Shown here: positions 43,590 through 52,529 of the stretch, in pieces
How positions within the stretch are numbered: position 1 is the first letter of the stretch
How the letters are laid out: each line of letters begins with the position of its first letter
DNA from: Microvirga rosea
Lineage (GTDB): Bacteria; Pseudomonadota; Alphaproteobacteria; Rhizobiales; Beijerinckiaceae
Length of the DNA stretch: 64,000 nucleotides
Assembly: GCF_020595095.1 (NCBI RefSeq)
Contig: NZ_JAJDOP010000002.1
Span: 496,001 to 560,000, forward strand
Direction of reading: 5' to 3'
Program-made: the position numbers and the translations under genes
Notes under the pieces: generated by a model
Told to the model about the DNA's origin: nothing
What the model saw: the letters and a program-made list of their open reading frames with translations, nothing else
Database searches by the model: none

Positions 43590-43628
43590 ATGGTGACTGA
43601 GCATGGTGACTGAGCATGGCGACTGAGC
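43590..43628 (+). repeat. Triplicated 13-bp start-codon repeat of the sua5 gene
   Basis: ATGGTGACTGAGC (43590-43602), ATGGTGACTGAGC (43603-43615) and ATGGCGACTGAGC (43616-43628) are in tandem. Each unit begins with ATG but 13 is not a multiple of 3, so the three ATGs are in different frames. The first two open 7-codon frames (MVTEHGD, then stop). The stop of the first (TGA 43611-43613) lies 2 nt before the real ATG at 43616. An AAGGG lies just before the first unit only. Confidence 0.85.
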
Positions 43629-44584
43629 ATCTTGGGCCGGAGCAGGTCGGCATTGCCCGTGCGGCGGAAATCATCCGGAACGGGGGGCTCGTCGCCTTTC
43701 CGACCGAAACCGTTTACGGCCTTGGGGCGGACGCAACCCGAGCGGAAGCCGTCGCCAAAATCTACGCGGCGAAGGATAGGCCGAGCTTCAACCCCCTGAT
43801 CGCCCATGTGGAGAACCTTCCGGCCGCCATGAAGGAAGGGGTCTTCAACGAGACCGCCAAGCGCTTGGCGGAGGCTTTCTGGCCAGGACCGCTGACCCTC
43901 GTGGTTCCTGTGGCCCCGACCTGCACGGTATCGGACCTTGCCCGAGCGGGCCTCGACAGCGTGGGCCTGCGCGTTCCGGCCCATCCCTTGGCCCATGCCC
44001 TGCTGGCCGCCGCCGCGCGGCCCATCGCGGCGCCCTCCGCCAACAGATCAGGCAGAGTAAGCCCGACGGCCGCCTCTCACGTTCTCGGGGATCTCGACGG
44101 CCGGATCGATGCGGTGCTCGACGGCGGTCCCACGCAGGTCGGCGTCGAATCGACGATCGTTTCCTGCATTCATGACGTTCCGCGCCTCTTGCGGCCGGGC
44201 GGCGTGCCCCGTGAGGCCATCGAGGCGCTGATCGGACGGACGCTCGAAACCGCGAGCGACACAGGCGGCAATCCACTCGCCCCCGGCATGCTGGCATCCC
44301 ACTACGCGCCGCGCGCCCAGGTTCGTCTCGGCGCCACGGTGCTTCAACCGGGCGAGGCCGCACTCCTGTTCGGCCCCGAGCAACCTCAGGGCCTCGGCCA
44401 TGCGGCGGCGGTCATCAACCTGAGCGAAAACGGCGACCTCGTGGAGGCCGCCGCTCGTCTTTTCTCATCATTGCGGGCGCTCGATGCTTCAGGTGCGAGC
44501 ACCATCGCCGTAAGTCCTATTCCCACGACCGGTCTGGGAGAGGCCATTAACGACCGGCTGGAGCGAGCGGCGGCCGAACGCTGA
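43616..44584 (+). CDS. L-threonylcarbamoyladenylate synthase (Sua5/TsaC)
   Basis: This enzyme makes threonylcarbamoyl-AMP for the t6A37 modification of ANN-decoding tRNAs. The 322 residues include GGLVAFPTETVYGLGADATRAEAVAKIYAAKDRP, NPLIAHV, FWPGPLTLVVP, LRVPAHPLAHALL, and AAPSANRSGRVSPT in the YrdC domain, plus a linker (PGMLASHYAPRAQV) and a Sua5-type C-terminal domain. The ATG at 43616 gives MATEHLGPEQ. No ribosome binding site lies near it; the AAGGG is 30 nt upstream, before the first of three tandem start repeats, so reinitiation may be needed. Confidence 0.94.
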   Translation: MATEHLGPEQVGIARAAEIIRNGGLVAFPTETVYGLGADATRAEAVAKIYAAKDRPSFNPLIAHVENLPAAMKEGVFNETAKRLAEAFWPGPLTLVVPVAPTCTVSDLARAGLDSVGLRVPAHPLAHALLAAAARPIAAPSANRSGRVSPTAASHVLGDLDGRIDAVLDGGPTQVGVESTIVSCIHDVPRLLRPGGVPREAIEALIGRTLETASDTGGNPLAPGMLASHYAPRAQVRLGATVLQPGEAALLFGPEQPQGLGHAAAVINLSENGDLVEAAARLFSSLRALDASGASTIAVSPIPTTGLGEAINDRLERAAAER

Positions 44585-44606
44585 TTCCGCCGACGCTCCT
44601 TGCGTC

Positions 44607-45206
44607 TTATCCGGCGATTTTCGTGGCGATCTGCGCCACGTGGCGTCCCTGGTAGCGAGCCGCTTCGAGCTCGATCGGGCTGGGTTGGCGCGAACCGTCG
44701 CCCGCCGCGATGGTCGACGCTCCATAAGGCGATCCGCCCTTTACTTCGTCCACGCCCATCTGGCCGGCGAATGCGTAAGGCAATCCGACGATCACCATCC
44801 CGAGATGCAGAAGCACGGGGTGGAAGGTCAGGATCGTCGATTCCTGACCGCCATGTTGAGTGGCGCTCGAGGCAAAGACAGAGCCGACCTTGCCGACGAG
44901 CGCACCGCTCGCCCAGAGAGCGCCCGTCTGATCGAGGAAGTTCTTCATCTGCGCGGTCATGTTGCCATAACGGGTCGGCGTCCCGAATATGATGGCATCA
45001 TACTGAGACAGCTCTTCCACGGTCGCGATCGGAGCCGGCTGATCGAGCTTGTAATGCGCGCTCCGCGCGACCTCGTCGGGAACGAGTTCGGGAACGCGCT
45101 TGACGACGACCTCAGCGCCAGTTTCGCGAACACCTTCGGCAACGGCATAAGCCATCTGCTCGATGTGTCCCCAAGTCGAATAATAAAGAACCAGAACCTT
45201 TGCCAT
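44607..45206 (-). CDS. wrbA: NAD(P)H:quinone oxidoreductase, WrbA type
   Basis: The product has 199 residues and is a flavodoxin-fold FMN enzyme that reduces quinones by two electrons. Seen: [22 protein letters not shown] (FMN phosphate loop), [39 protein letters not shown], and the C-terminal [15 protein letters not shown]. It is divergent from a LysR regulator; the 150-bp gap contains a perfect palindrome, so redox- or quinone-responsive control by that regulator is likely. Confidence 0.95.
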   Translation of the reverse strand: MAKVLVLYYSTWGHIEQMAYAVAEGVRETGAEVVVKRVPELVPDEVARSAHYKLDQPAPIATVEELSQYDAIIFGTPTRYGNMTAQMKNFLDQTGALWASGALVGKVGSVFASSATQHGGQESTILTFHPVLLHLGMVIVGLPYAFAGQMGVDEVKGGSPYGASTIAAGDGSRQPSPIELEAARYQGRHVAQIATKIAG

Positions 45207-45323
45207 CAGAACCTCCGCTACGGCATCATGGGCGTGGAGGAGCGATCCGATCCGTGCTCACACGGTCCGGGTCGAAATCGTCCACTGCAATTGCTATGCT
45301 CGCGCAGGATAAACTTCCCCCCT

Positions 45324-45347
45324 TGCAAGACTAGTGTTAGTCTTGCA
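45324..45347. promoter_or_regulatory. Perfect inverted repeat, probable LysR operator (wrbA/lysR)
   Basis: TGCAAGACTA (45324-45333) and TAGTCTTGCA (45338-45347) are perfect arms around a GTGT spacer, in the divergent wrbA/LysR gap. A further partial dyad, TTGC...GCAA, occurs at 45357-45371 over the LysR start. LysR-type regulators usually bind such a recognition dyad beside a weaker activation site and regulate both divergent genes. Confidence 0.6.
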
Positions 45348-45356
45348 GGATCTATC

Positions 45357-46295
45357 TTGCGTGGATGCAAATTCGTGGCGAAGCAGAACCTGGTCTGGGA
45401 CGATTTCAGGCTCGTGAAGATCATCGCCGAGGCGAATGGGCTGGCCGGGGCTGCGGAGCGCCTCGGGGTCAATCATTCCACGGTTTTCAGGCGCCTTGGC
45501 CAGATGGAAGAGAGCTTGGGCGTCAAGCTCTTCGAGCGTCACCGTACCGGATATGTGCTGACCCCCGCAGGCGAGGAAATGACCGCACTCGCCGAGCACA
45601 TGGAAGAAAACGTCTCCACCTTCACGCGCAAGCTCGCCGGACAGGCGGTTGCGCCGACGGGCGAGTTGCGGATCACCACGAACGACACGCTGCTCGTTCA
45701 CATGCTGACCCCCTTGTTCACGCGCTTCCTCGAAGCATGCCCGGAGATGCGGCTCGATGTGGTCTTGGCGAACCAAGCCTTGAACCTGTCGAAGCGGGAT
45801 GCGGATGTGGCTATTCGCGCGACCGACAATCCGCCGGAGACACTCGTCGGACGGCGCGTCGCAACCATCGCTTGGGCGATCTACGGACGCACGACGGATT
45901 TCCCGCAACGCGTCAACGTGATGGATACGCCCGCCCTCTTTCAGCGCTCCTGGGTTGCTCTCGGCGACAATCTGGCGACCCTGAAGGCCGCGCGCTTCGT
46001 GAGAGACCGCGTCCCGCACGAACAGATCGTCTACAAGGTCAATACGGTTCTGGGTCTTGCGGAAGCCATCGAGGCAGGGTTGGGGATCGGCCCCCTGCCC
46101 TGCTTCATCGCCGATGCGAAGCCGAGCCTTGTGAGATTGTCTGAAGTGAACCCGGATTTTTCCGCCGGGCTATGGCTTCTGACCCATCCGGATCTGCGCC
46201 AATCCGCGCGCGTGCGCGCCTTCATGGACTTCATGGCCACAGAGATCGGCCGCCAGAAGAAATGGATCGAAGGAAGCGGCGTCAGAGCGCTTTGA
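45357..46295 (+). CDS. LysR-family transcriptional regulator
   Basis: The product has 312 residues. The N-terminal winged helix-turn-helix is WDDFRLVKIIAEANGLAGAAERLGVNHSTVFRRLGQMEESLGVKLFERHRTGYVLTPAGEEM, followed by an effector domain (GELRITTNDTLLVHMLTPLFTRFLEACPEMRLDVVLAN...DVAIRATDNPP). The TTG at 45357 has AGGA 6-7 nt upstream and is preferred; GTG 45375 is the alternative. It is divergent from wrbA, its likely target, across a perfect operator-like palindrome, and 10 nt from the convergent AcuI-type gene. Confidence 0.9.
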   Translation: MRGCKFVAKQNLVWDDFRLVKIIAEANGLAGAAERLGVNHSTVFRRLGQMEESLGVKLFERHRTGYVLTPAGEEMTALAEHMEENVSTFTRKLAGQAVAPTGELRITTNDTLLVHMLTPLFTRFLEACPEMRLDVVLANQALNLSKRDADVAIRATDNPPETLVGRRVATIAWAIYGRTTDFPQRVNVMDTPALFQRSWVALGDNLATLKAARFVRDRVPHEQIVYKVNTVLGLAEAIEAGLGIGPLPCFIADAKPSLVRLSEVNPDFSAGLWLLTHPDLRQSARVRAFMDFMATEIGRQKKWIEGSGVRAL

Positions 46296-46305
46296 AAGCT
46301 GTCGA

Positions 46306-47292
46306 TCATCCAATCGCCACGACGGTTCGTCCCCGCACCTTTCCCTCGACGATGGCTCGCCCCGCATCCATGACCTGGTCGAGGGTGATGACGTTCGTCA
46401 TGGTTTCGAGCAAGGCGAGATTGAGGTCACGCGCAAGGCGGCTCCAGGCCTCAAAGCGGGATGCCCGCGGGGTCATCACGGAATCGATACCAAGAAGCGA
46501 CACGCCGCGCAGGATGAACGGAGCGACGGATGTCGGCAGGTCCATGCCGCCCGCCAGTCCGCAGGCGGTGATTGCGCCTCCATATGTCGTCATCGACAGG
46601 ACATTCGCGAGCGTATGAGATCCCACGGTGTCGACGCCGGTGCACCAGCGCTCCTTGCCGAGCGGACGCGCAGGCCCCGTCAATTCGCTGCGATCCATGA
46701 TTTCCGCGGCCCCCAGATGCTTCAGGTACTCCGCCTCATGCATTCGTCCCGTGGAGGCGATCACATGCCATCCGGCCCGCGCCAGGAGAGTCACGGCCAC
46801 CGAACCGACGCCGCCCGCGGCCCCGGTTACGATGGCGGGGCCCTTATGGCAGCGCAAACCGTGCCGCTCCATGGCGATGAGCGACAGCATGGCCGTGTAT
46901 CCCGCCGTGCCGATGGCCATGGCCTGCAGAAGGCTCAGCCCCTTCGGCAGATGAAGCAGCCATTCGCCACGGACCCTGACCTTCTCGGCATAAGCGCCAA
47001 GGTGAGTCTCCCCGAGCCCCCAGCCATTGAGGATGACCGAGTCTCCGGCTTTGAAATCCGGATGGGAGGAATGCTCGACCGTTCCTGACAGATCCACGCC
47101 GGGGATCATCGGAAACCGACGGACGACGGGAGCCTTGCCGGTCAGCGCCAAGCCGTCTTTGTAGTTGAGAGTGGAATAGGCCACCCGAACGGTGACATCC
47201 CCCTCCATCAGGTCCGATTCGTCAAAATCCCGCTGCTGAACCTTTTGTCCCGCCTCGGTCTTCTCGATCACGATCGCCTTGAAGGTACCCAT
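46306..47292 (-). CDS. MDR-family oxidoreductase (AcuI/YhdH acrylyl-CoA reductase type)
   Basis: The product has 328 residues: MGTFKAIVIEKTEAGQKVQQRDFDESDLMEGDVTVRVAYSTLNYKDGLALTGKAPVVRRFPMIPGVDLSG, NADP site VTGAAGGVGSVAVTLLARAGWHVIASTGR, and VGSHTLANVLSMTTYGGAITACGLAGGMDLPTSVAPFILRGVSLLGIDSV. This is the zinc-free AcuI/YhdH pattern; AcuI reduces acrylyl-CoA to propionyl-CoA. The ATG at 47292 has GGAGGAG upstream. It is downstream of the MFS gene on the same strand. Confidence 0.92.
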   Translation of the reverse strand: MGTFKAIVIEKTEAGQKVQQRDFDESDLMEGDVTVRVAYSTLNYKDGLALTGKAPVVRRFPMIPGVDLSGTVEHSSHPDFKAGDSVILNGWGLGETHLGAYAEKVRVRGEWLLHLPKGLSLLQAMAIGTAGYTAMLSLIAMERHGLRCHKGPAIVTGAAGGVGSVAVTLLARAGWHVIASTGRMHEAEYLKHLGAAEIMDRSELTGPARPLGKERWCTGVDTVGSHTLANVLSMTTYGGAITACGLAGGMDLPTSVAPFILRGVSLLGIDSVMTPRASRFEAWSRLARDLNLALLETMTNVITLDQVMDAGRAIVEGKVRGRTVVAIG

Positions 47293-47377
47293 CCTGCTCC
47301 TCCGCTCCATCCATCATTTGTGGCGTTGCGGCGGACAAGGACAAGCGGCCTGTCGCTTTTTCCCTCGAGGTCCCGCG

Positions 47378-48619
47378 TTATTCCGCAGGCTGGAGGCGCG
47401 GCGTTCTCTCGACCGGCTTCTCCTGGATCGGCAGATTGATCAGAGCCGAAGCGACGCCAAGGGCGATCGAGAGCCACCAGACGAAGGTGTAGTTGCCATA
47501 GACCTCATACAGGAGGCCTCCGAGCCAGACGCCGAGGAATCCGCCGACCTGATGGGAAAAGAACGCGAACCCATAGAGCATCGCCATGTATCGGGTCCCG
47601 AACATCAGCATCACGAGCGACGACGTCGGCGGCACGGTCGAGAGCCACAACAGGCCGATGGCGATGCCGAACGCGATGGATGTGACAGGCGTTGCCGGCA
47701 ACAGGATGAAAACCGCAATCGCCACGGCGCGCCCGAGATAGATCCAGGCGAGCAGCCAACGCTTCGACATGCGGGTCGACAGCCAGCCCGATGTGAGAGA
47801 CCCGAAGGCATTGGCCAACCCGATCACCGCGAGCGTCCAGCCCCCGACCGCAGCGGAAAGGCCGGCGTCGCGAAGATAGGCGGGAAGGTGAACCGTGATG
47901 AAGGCGAGCTGGAATCCGCAGGTGAAGAAACCGAGAACCAGAAGAACGTAGGAGCGGTGCCGGAAGGCTTCCGCGAGCGCCTGACGGATCGATTGGCCGG
48001 GCGCGGCGGCGGGCCCGACCTGCGCCGAAGCCTCGACCGGCCGCGTCGCGAGCGCGATCGCCAATGGGAGCACGAGAAGGACGCTGGCGGCAAAAACCAG
48101 GAGTGCCTGATGCCATCCGAAAGAATCGATGAGCAGGTTGCCGATGGGCGGGAACAGAAACTGGCCGAACGAACCGGCTGCCGTTCCGGCGCCGAAGGCC
48201 ATGGGGCGCCACGATTCAGGAAGCAGCTTTCCGAAAGCCCCGAGAACCAGATTGAACGAGCAGCCCGACAGGCCGAAGCCGATCAGAACGCCGGCCCCGA
48301 GATGGAGCATGCTCGGCGTCGACGCGTAGGCCATGACCACAAGGCCGAGCGCGTAGAGGATGGCGCCGAAACACAAGACCCGGAAGGCGCCGAAGCGATC
48401 CGCAACCGCGCCCGCGAAAGGTTGGCCAAGCCCCCAAAGGAGGTTCTGCACCGCGATTGCGAGACCGAAAATGTCGCGGCCCCAGCCGTACTCCACCGTC
48501 ATGGGGATTTGGAACAGTCCCGACGAGGCCCGTGGCCCGAACGTGATCAGGGCGATCAAGCAGCCCGATACGACAATGAGTTCCGGAGAGAACCGGGAAC
48601 GGGATGCGGGCTCGGACAT
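47378..48619 (-). CDS. MFS transporter
   Basis: The product has 413 residues with 12 predicted membrane helices in two halves and a central loop (ATRPVEASAQVGPAAAPGQSIRQALAEAF). The early motif QNLLWGLGQPFAGAVADRFGAFRVLCFGAILYALG is the MFS signature A region, of the oxalate/formate- or monocarboxylate-like subgroup. Substrate is unknown; the AcuI neighbour suggests an organic acid. GAGGA lies 8 nt before the ATG. Confidence 0.88.
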   Translation of the reverse strand: MSEPASRSRFSPELIVVSGCLIALITFGPRASSGLFQIPMTVEYGWGRDIFGLAIAVQNLLWGLGQPFAGAVADRFGAFRVLCFGAILYALGLVVMAYASTPSMLHLGAGVLIGFGLSGCSFNLVLGAFGKLLPESWRPMAFGAGTAAGSFGQFLFPPIGNLLIDSFGWHQALLVFAASVLLVLPLAIALATRPVEASAQVGPAAAPGQSIRQALAEAFRHRSYVLLVLGFFTCGFQLAFITVHLPAYLRDAGLSAAVGGWTLAVIGLANAFGSLTSGWLSTRMSKRWLLAWIYLGRAVAIAVFILLPATPVTSIAFGIAIGLLWLSTVPPTSSLVMLMFGTRYMAMLYGFAFFSHQVGGFLGVWLGGLLYEVYGNYTFVWWLSIALGVASALINLPIQEKPVERTPRLQPAE

Positions 48620-48700
48620 GGAGTGATCCTCAACGGCAAGGGAGCAGATATTATCCCTACCGGCCTTCGGAGCCTATTGAAAGTTCATTGCACAATCCAT

Positions 48701-48727
48701 GAAAGAGCCTGATGGATCAGGCCTTTC
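48701..48727 (-). terminator. Hairpin after the M10 protease gene
   Basis: GAAAG-A-GCCTGA (48701-48712), loop TGGA, TCAGGC-CTTTC (48717-48727) forms a long stem with a single bulge. On the minus strand the 3' arm ends in CTCTTTC, giving a short U-containing tail. It lies in the 140-bp gap downstream of the protease gene and upstream of the MFS gene. The T-tract is weak, so termination is only likely. Confidence 0.4.
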
Positions 48728-48759
48728 TGGCAGCGGGAAAAACCCGCAGGATGGCGGCC

Positions 48760-50160
48760 TTAAGTTACGAGAAAATCGTGAGAATTCATCACGAGATGAG
48801 TGTGGAGGACCGCAAATTGAAGGGGTGAACGAGCCCCGGATCCGTCCGGATCATAGGAGAGCGCCCCCATCCCGGGATCATAGAGAATATGATCGTTCCC
48901 ATCCGCGGCGCTCAGGCCGTTGCGGAAGATTCCATCCTCAAGGAGGCCCGGCGCAAGCGCTTTGAAGATCCGGTGGTCGAGGCGAATCGCATCCTCGCCC
49001 GGACGGAAATCCGCGATCCGGTCCACATTTCGTTTTCCGTCGAGGACGGTATCGAACACGAAGGTGTCGTGCCCTGGACCTCCGACCAGAATGTCCTTGC
49101 CGACCCGGCCTTGAAGCACATCGTCGCCGGCAAGACCATGCAGAGCGTCATCGCCTGCGTGCCCGCGCAGAAGGTTCGGACCCGCGTTACCCCAGATCTT
49201 GTCGTTTCCAGCCCCGCCGGCCGCATTCTCGATGGTGACGCCATGGGCAATGGTGAAGCCGCCGGAGATGCCTTTTTGCGACGAAACATAACCGCCCGCA
49301 TGAGCATCCTTGCTTCGGAGCGTCGCGGAACGCAGGTCGATAACGACGCTCTCACGGGAATGGACGCCGCTGATGGTGTCGATCCCTCCTGCATCCCAGA
49401 TGCTGGACCATCCGGTCCCGGGAGCGTTGCGTGTCGGAAGATGATAGACGTTCCCCCCAAGTGCCGTTTCGAGGTTAGGGCCATAAAGAGCCTGGATCGC
49501 CGCAATGTCGAAGGCGCCGAGCCCTCCTTGCGCCCCATAGCTCGGATCAAGACCTCTCCGGTTCCACCCGGCATTGTAGGACATGACGGTCCAGACACCC
49601 TGGTTCAGACCGTACCAGCCCGTATCGGCGGAGGTGGACACGCTCGGAAATCTCGTAGCATCGGCTTCCCAACCGCCGTCATGAGGATGCGCAAGCCCAA
49701 GCCCGTGGCCGATCTCGTGGATGATCGTGTTGCGTCCGTCGCCGCCCGGTTTGAGATTCTTCCAAGTCTCGGTTGGATTAAAGTATCCCCATGCGGGCGT
49801 CTGGAGAGGAGGCTCGTGCACGCCGGCGACCCCATCCCAGAGATCGGACTTCCACCAGACGATATCGGCCTCCGCCACGGAGCCTGCGGGCGCGAAGGTC
49901 AGACCGCTGACCTTCGCGTAAAGCGACAGGACAGATTTAAAGGCGCTGATCTCGTCGGCGGTCCAGGATTCAATGTCCTTAGCGTCCCAGATATAGGCGC
50001 TGAACCCGTGCCGCTTGCTCGCAGCCTCAAAGTTCGCCCGGTTGCCGAACAGGTACTTGATCGGCCCTTGCCCAGGATCCCAGGCTTTTCCGCCCCATAT
50101 GAGCGAGTCCACATAAGGGCTGCCATAGCCCCGTCCCGGAATGTCTCTGATGGCGCCCAT
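48760..50160 (-). CDS. Serralysin-type M10 metallopeptidase with RTX repeats
   Basis: The product has 466 residues. The zinc site is HEIGHGLGLAHPHD (His148, Glu149, His152, His158) with the Met-turn VMSYNAG. The C-terminal half has RTX-type repeats (GGAGNDKIWGNAGPNLLRGHAGDDALHGLAGDDVLQGRVGKDILVGGPGHDTFVF) and ends in hydrophobic DFLVT, as in type I secreted proteases. No Sec signal is present. It should be an extracellular, Ca-dependent protease; no ABC exporter or inhibitor gene lies beside it. GGAAG lies 6 nt before the ATG. Confidence 0.94.
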   Translation of the reverse strand: MGAIRDIPGRGYGSPYVDSLIWGGKAWDPGQGPIKYLFGNRANFEAASKRHGFSAYIWDAKDIESWTADEISAFKSVLSLYAKVSGLTFAPAGSVAEADIVWWKSDLWDGVAGVHEPPLQTPAWGYFNPTETWKNLKPGGDGRNTIIHEIGHGLGLAHPHDGGWEADATRFPSVSTSADTGWYGLNQGVWTVMSYNAGWNRRGLDPSYGAQGGLGAFDIAAIQALYGPNLETALGGNVYHLPTRNAPGTGWSSIWDAGGIDTISGVHSRESVVIDLRSATLRSKDAHAGGYVSSQKGISGGFTIAHGVTIENAAGGAGNDKIWGNAGPNLLRGHAGDDALHGLAGDDVLQGRVGKDILVGGPGHDTFVFDTVLDGKRNVDRIADFRPGEDAIRLDHRIFKALAPGLLEDGIFRNGLSAADGNDHILYDPGMGALSYDPDGSGARSPLQFAVLHTHLVMNSHDFLVT

Positions 50161-50245
50161 AGCGGCTTCCGCAGCTGATCGACAACAGAGACGTTATAAT
50201 ATGAATTAGGCTTGTGTGTCGTGTCGAAGAACACGTTTCGTAAGG

Positions 50246-51460
50246 TCAGGTCTGGCCTGACTTGAGTTTGTAGAAGATATGGCGCCCGATGACGTCCATC
50301 TTCTTCAGGCGTCGTGCCCAGTAAGGCTTCACGTAGTTGGCGTGATAATGGGTCGCGCCTCCCACATCCGCCAGGTAGGTCTTGCCTTCCAGCACGGCGC
50401 TGGCGATCTGCTTGGCGCGATCCCAGGATTCGGTCTCCGTTACGCGCAGGGCCTTGCCCTCGCAAGCGAAGGTGAACTGGCATGCGAGGTGACGATGGCG
50501 GTTCTGATACACGACGCCGCAGATCGAAGCCGGATAGAGACCGCTCTTCACCCGGTTCAGAACCACCTGCGCGACAGCCGCCTGCCCTTCCTCCGATTCG
50601 CTGCGGGCCTCGAAATAGACGGCCTCCGCCAGGCAGCGCTGTTCCTTGCTCATATTGTCGGGATCGATGAGGTCCGCATAGCGCGGACGCTCTTCATCGG
50701 ATCGGGCCATGGATGTCGTGCCGAGGCCGTTCTTCTCGATGCGCGAAACGGGAGCCGCCGCAATCTCGATCGGCGTGGCGTCCGCAGGCGCGGGCGTGGT
50801 CGAGGACAGCACGATCGCCCGCTTGACCAGCGGGGTCGTCTGGCTGGCGGCTGCGCCCGTCGAGCCTGCCGCGGCGGCCGCCGGTGACTGAATCGACGTC
50901 GCCTGCCGGGTTGTCGTCAACTCGGGGGCTTGCCAGGGTTCGAAACCGCGCTGTTCCAGCTCCGGCCCTTCGAGCTTTCCTTCCATGAGGATCGTCGGCG
51001 GCAGAAGGTTCTCGTTCTGATCGAACAGGAGACGGCCGGCCGACGAGCCGAGGCTCATGCGGATTTCCTGAGCCCGCTCCGAGAGGGTCGCCCGGTGCGG
51101 CACGGCGCGGCCGGCCTTGGCGCTTCGATCAACCGCCGGAAAGCTTCCGGCGCCCGTCTTCATCTCGCCGCGCAAGGGCTCGCCTCGCGCTCCAGCATCG
51201 TCGCCAAGGTCGTAGCGCGGGGTCGTACGAAGAATGTCCCGGCCGAGCTGGAGTTTGCTCGCGAGGGCTGCCGCGACGGGCGGAACAAGTCCCCCGTCGC
51301 CGAGCCGCGCCGCGGGGCTGCGGGACGTGAAGCTGAAACCGGAATGCACGTCGTTGCTGGCGGAAGCCGTGAAGGACACCAGCACGCCGGCAGCCAGCGC
51401 CCAGGGCGCTACGGTGGCGCAAATCCATCTGACCCGAGAGCGACGATTCCGAAAACGCAC
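50246..51460 (-). CDS. SleB-like cell wall hydrolase
   Basis: The product has about 404 residues. An N-terminal membrane anchor or signal (VRWICATVAPWALAAGVLVSFTASASN), a long variable linker rich in Ala/Pro/Thr, and a C-terminal Hydrolase_2 (SleB) domain: QRCLAEAVYFEARSESEEGQAAVAQVVLNRVKSGLYPASICGVVYQNRHRHLACQFTFACEG...GGATHYHANYVKPYWARRL, with the catalytic Glu in YFEARSE. It should cleave peptidoglycan glycan strands. The start is uncertain: GTG 51460 gives a normal export signal, but the frame is open to 51613. Confidence 0.85.
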   Translation of the reverse strand: MRFRNRRSRVRWICATVAPWALAAGVLVSFTASASNDVHSGFSFTSRSPAARLGDGGLVPPVAAALASKLQLGRDILRTTPRYDLGDDAGARGEPLRGEMKTGAGSFPAVDRSAKAGRAVPHRATLSERAQEIRMSLGSSAGRLLFDQNENLLPPTILMEGKLEGPELEQRGFEPWQAPELTTTRQATSIQSPAAAAAGSTGAAASQTTPLVKRAIVLSSTTPAPADATPIEIAAAPVSRIEKNGLGTTSMARSDEERPRYADLIDPDNMSKEQRCLAEAVYFEARSESEEGQAAVAQVVLNRVKSGLYPASICGVVYQNRHRHLACQFTFACEGKALRVTETESWDRAKQIASAVLEGKTYLADVGGATHYHANYVKPYWARRLKKMDVIGRHIFYKLKSGQT

Positions 51461-51551
51461 GCGACCAACCCTACAGAACCGACTACGAAGAGCCTCCACC
51501 AGGGCGGCTCCGACTTCCAATCGGTTATCGATGATTAAGGTTGATACCCGG

Positions 51552-52370
51552 TTAAGAGCCGGGTCCGGATGGCTTTGCCACGAGCTTGCGCAAGATGGCG
51601 GCGGTCTGTGCATCGGCGGGGAAGAACGCCTCGATGGCCAACTCCGAGAGCGTCACGTCGATGGGGGTGCCGAACACCGTGGTGGTGCTGAAGAGCGTCA
51701 ACACGCCCTCGTCCGACCGGAGCTGAAGGGGCACCAGGACACCCGCATAATCCTGTCGTGGATGAGGCGGACGCGCGGTGCCGGCGGGAGCCGGATAGGA
51801 GCGGAGCTCGTCCATCAGCCGTGCCAGGGTCCCGTCTGCCGTGACCTCCACCTGATGATGCAGGCGGGTGAGGATATGATCGCGCCATTCCGGGAAGTTG
51901 ACGATACGCGAAGCCATGCCCTGTGGATGCAGGCTGAGGCGGAGCACGTTGACGGGCGGCTTCATCAGGTCCGGATCGACCGCGCCGATCAGGGGAGGCA
52001 GAGCCTCGTTCGCAGCGACGAGCGACCAATGACGGTCCACCGCAAGAGCCGGATACGGCTCATGCCCCTTCAAGACCAGATCAATGGCCTGCCGCGCGGC
52101 CTCGAGGGCAGGATCCTCAAGGGAGCGGTGTGAATAGACCGGTGCATAGCCGGCCGTGACGAGCAGGATGTTGCGTTCACGCAAGGGAATGTCGAGCTGG
52201 TCCGCGAGATGCAGCACCATTTCACGGCTCGGCTGGGAGCGGCCGGTTTCCAGAAAGCTCAGATGACGGGTGGAGATATTCGCCTCGAGAGCGAGGTCCA
52301 TTTGGCTCATGCGGCGGCGCTGACGCCACTCGCGCAGATGATCGCCGACAGTGGAAGTATGTGTGTTCAT
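51552..52370 (-). CDS. XRE-family regulator with MmyB-like ligand-binding domain
   Basis: The product has 272 residues. An N-terminal Cro/CI helix-turn-helix (VGDHLREWRQRRRMSQMDLALEANISTRHLSFLETGRSQPSREMVLHLADQL) is followed by an MmyB-like PAS-fold domain (LAVDRHWSLVAANEALPPLIGAVDPDLM...VNFPEWRDHILTRLHHQV). Members bind fatty-acid-like ligands in some structures. It is divergent from the membrane protein at 52530, its probable target. There is no clear ribosome binding site before ATG 52370. Confidence 0.9.
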   Translation of the reverse strand: MNTHTSTVGDHLREWRQRRRMSQMDLALEANISTRHLSFLETGRSQPSREMVLHLADQLDIPLRERNILLVTAGYAPVYSHRSLEDPALEAARQAIDLVLKGHEPYPALAVDRHWSLVAANEALPPLIGAVDPDLMKPPVNVLRLSLHPQGMASRIVNFPEWRDHILTRLHHQVEVTADGTLARLMDELRSYPAPAGTARPPHPRQDYAGVLVPLQLRSDEGVLTLFSTTTVFGTPIDVTLSELAIEAFFPADAQTAAILRKLVAKPSGPGS

Positions 52371-52529
52371 GGAGGAACGATAGCCGAAGCGGCGATCCGC
52401 ATCCATGACCTGCGAGGTAATCGACCGACCAACAGGCACCGATCATTGTGAGGCATGGTCGACACGGCGAAACGGCACGAGGCCCTTCTCGCCAGGGACC
52501 GTCAAACGACGATCATGAAGGAGATTGCC

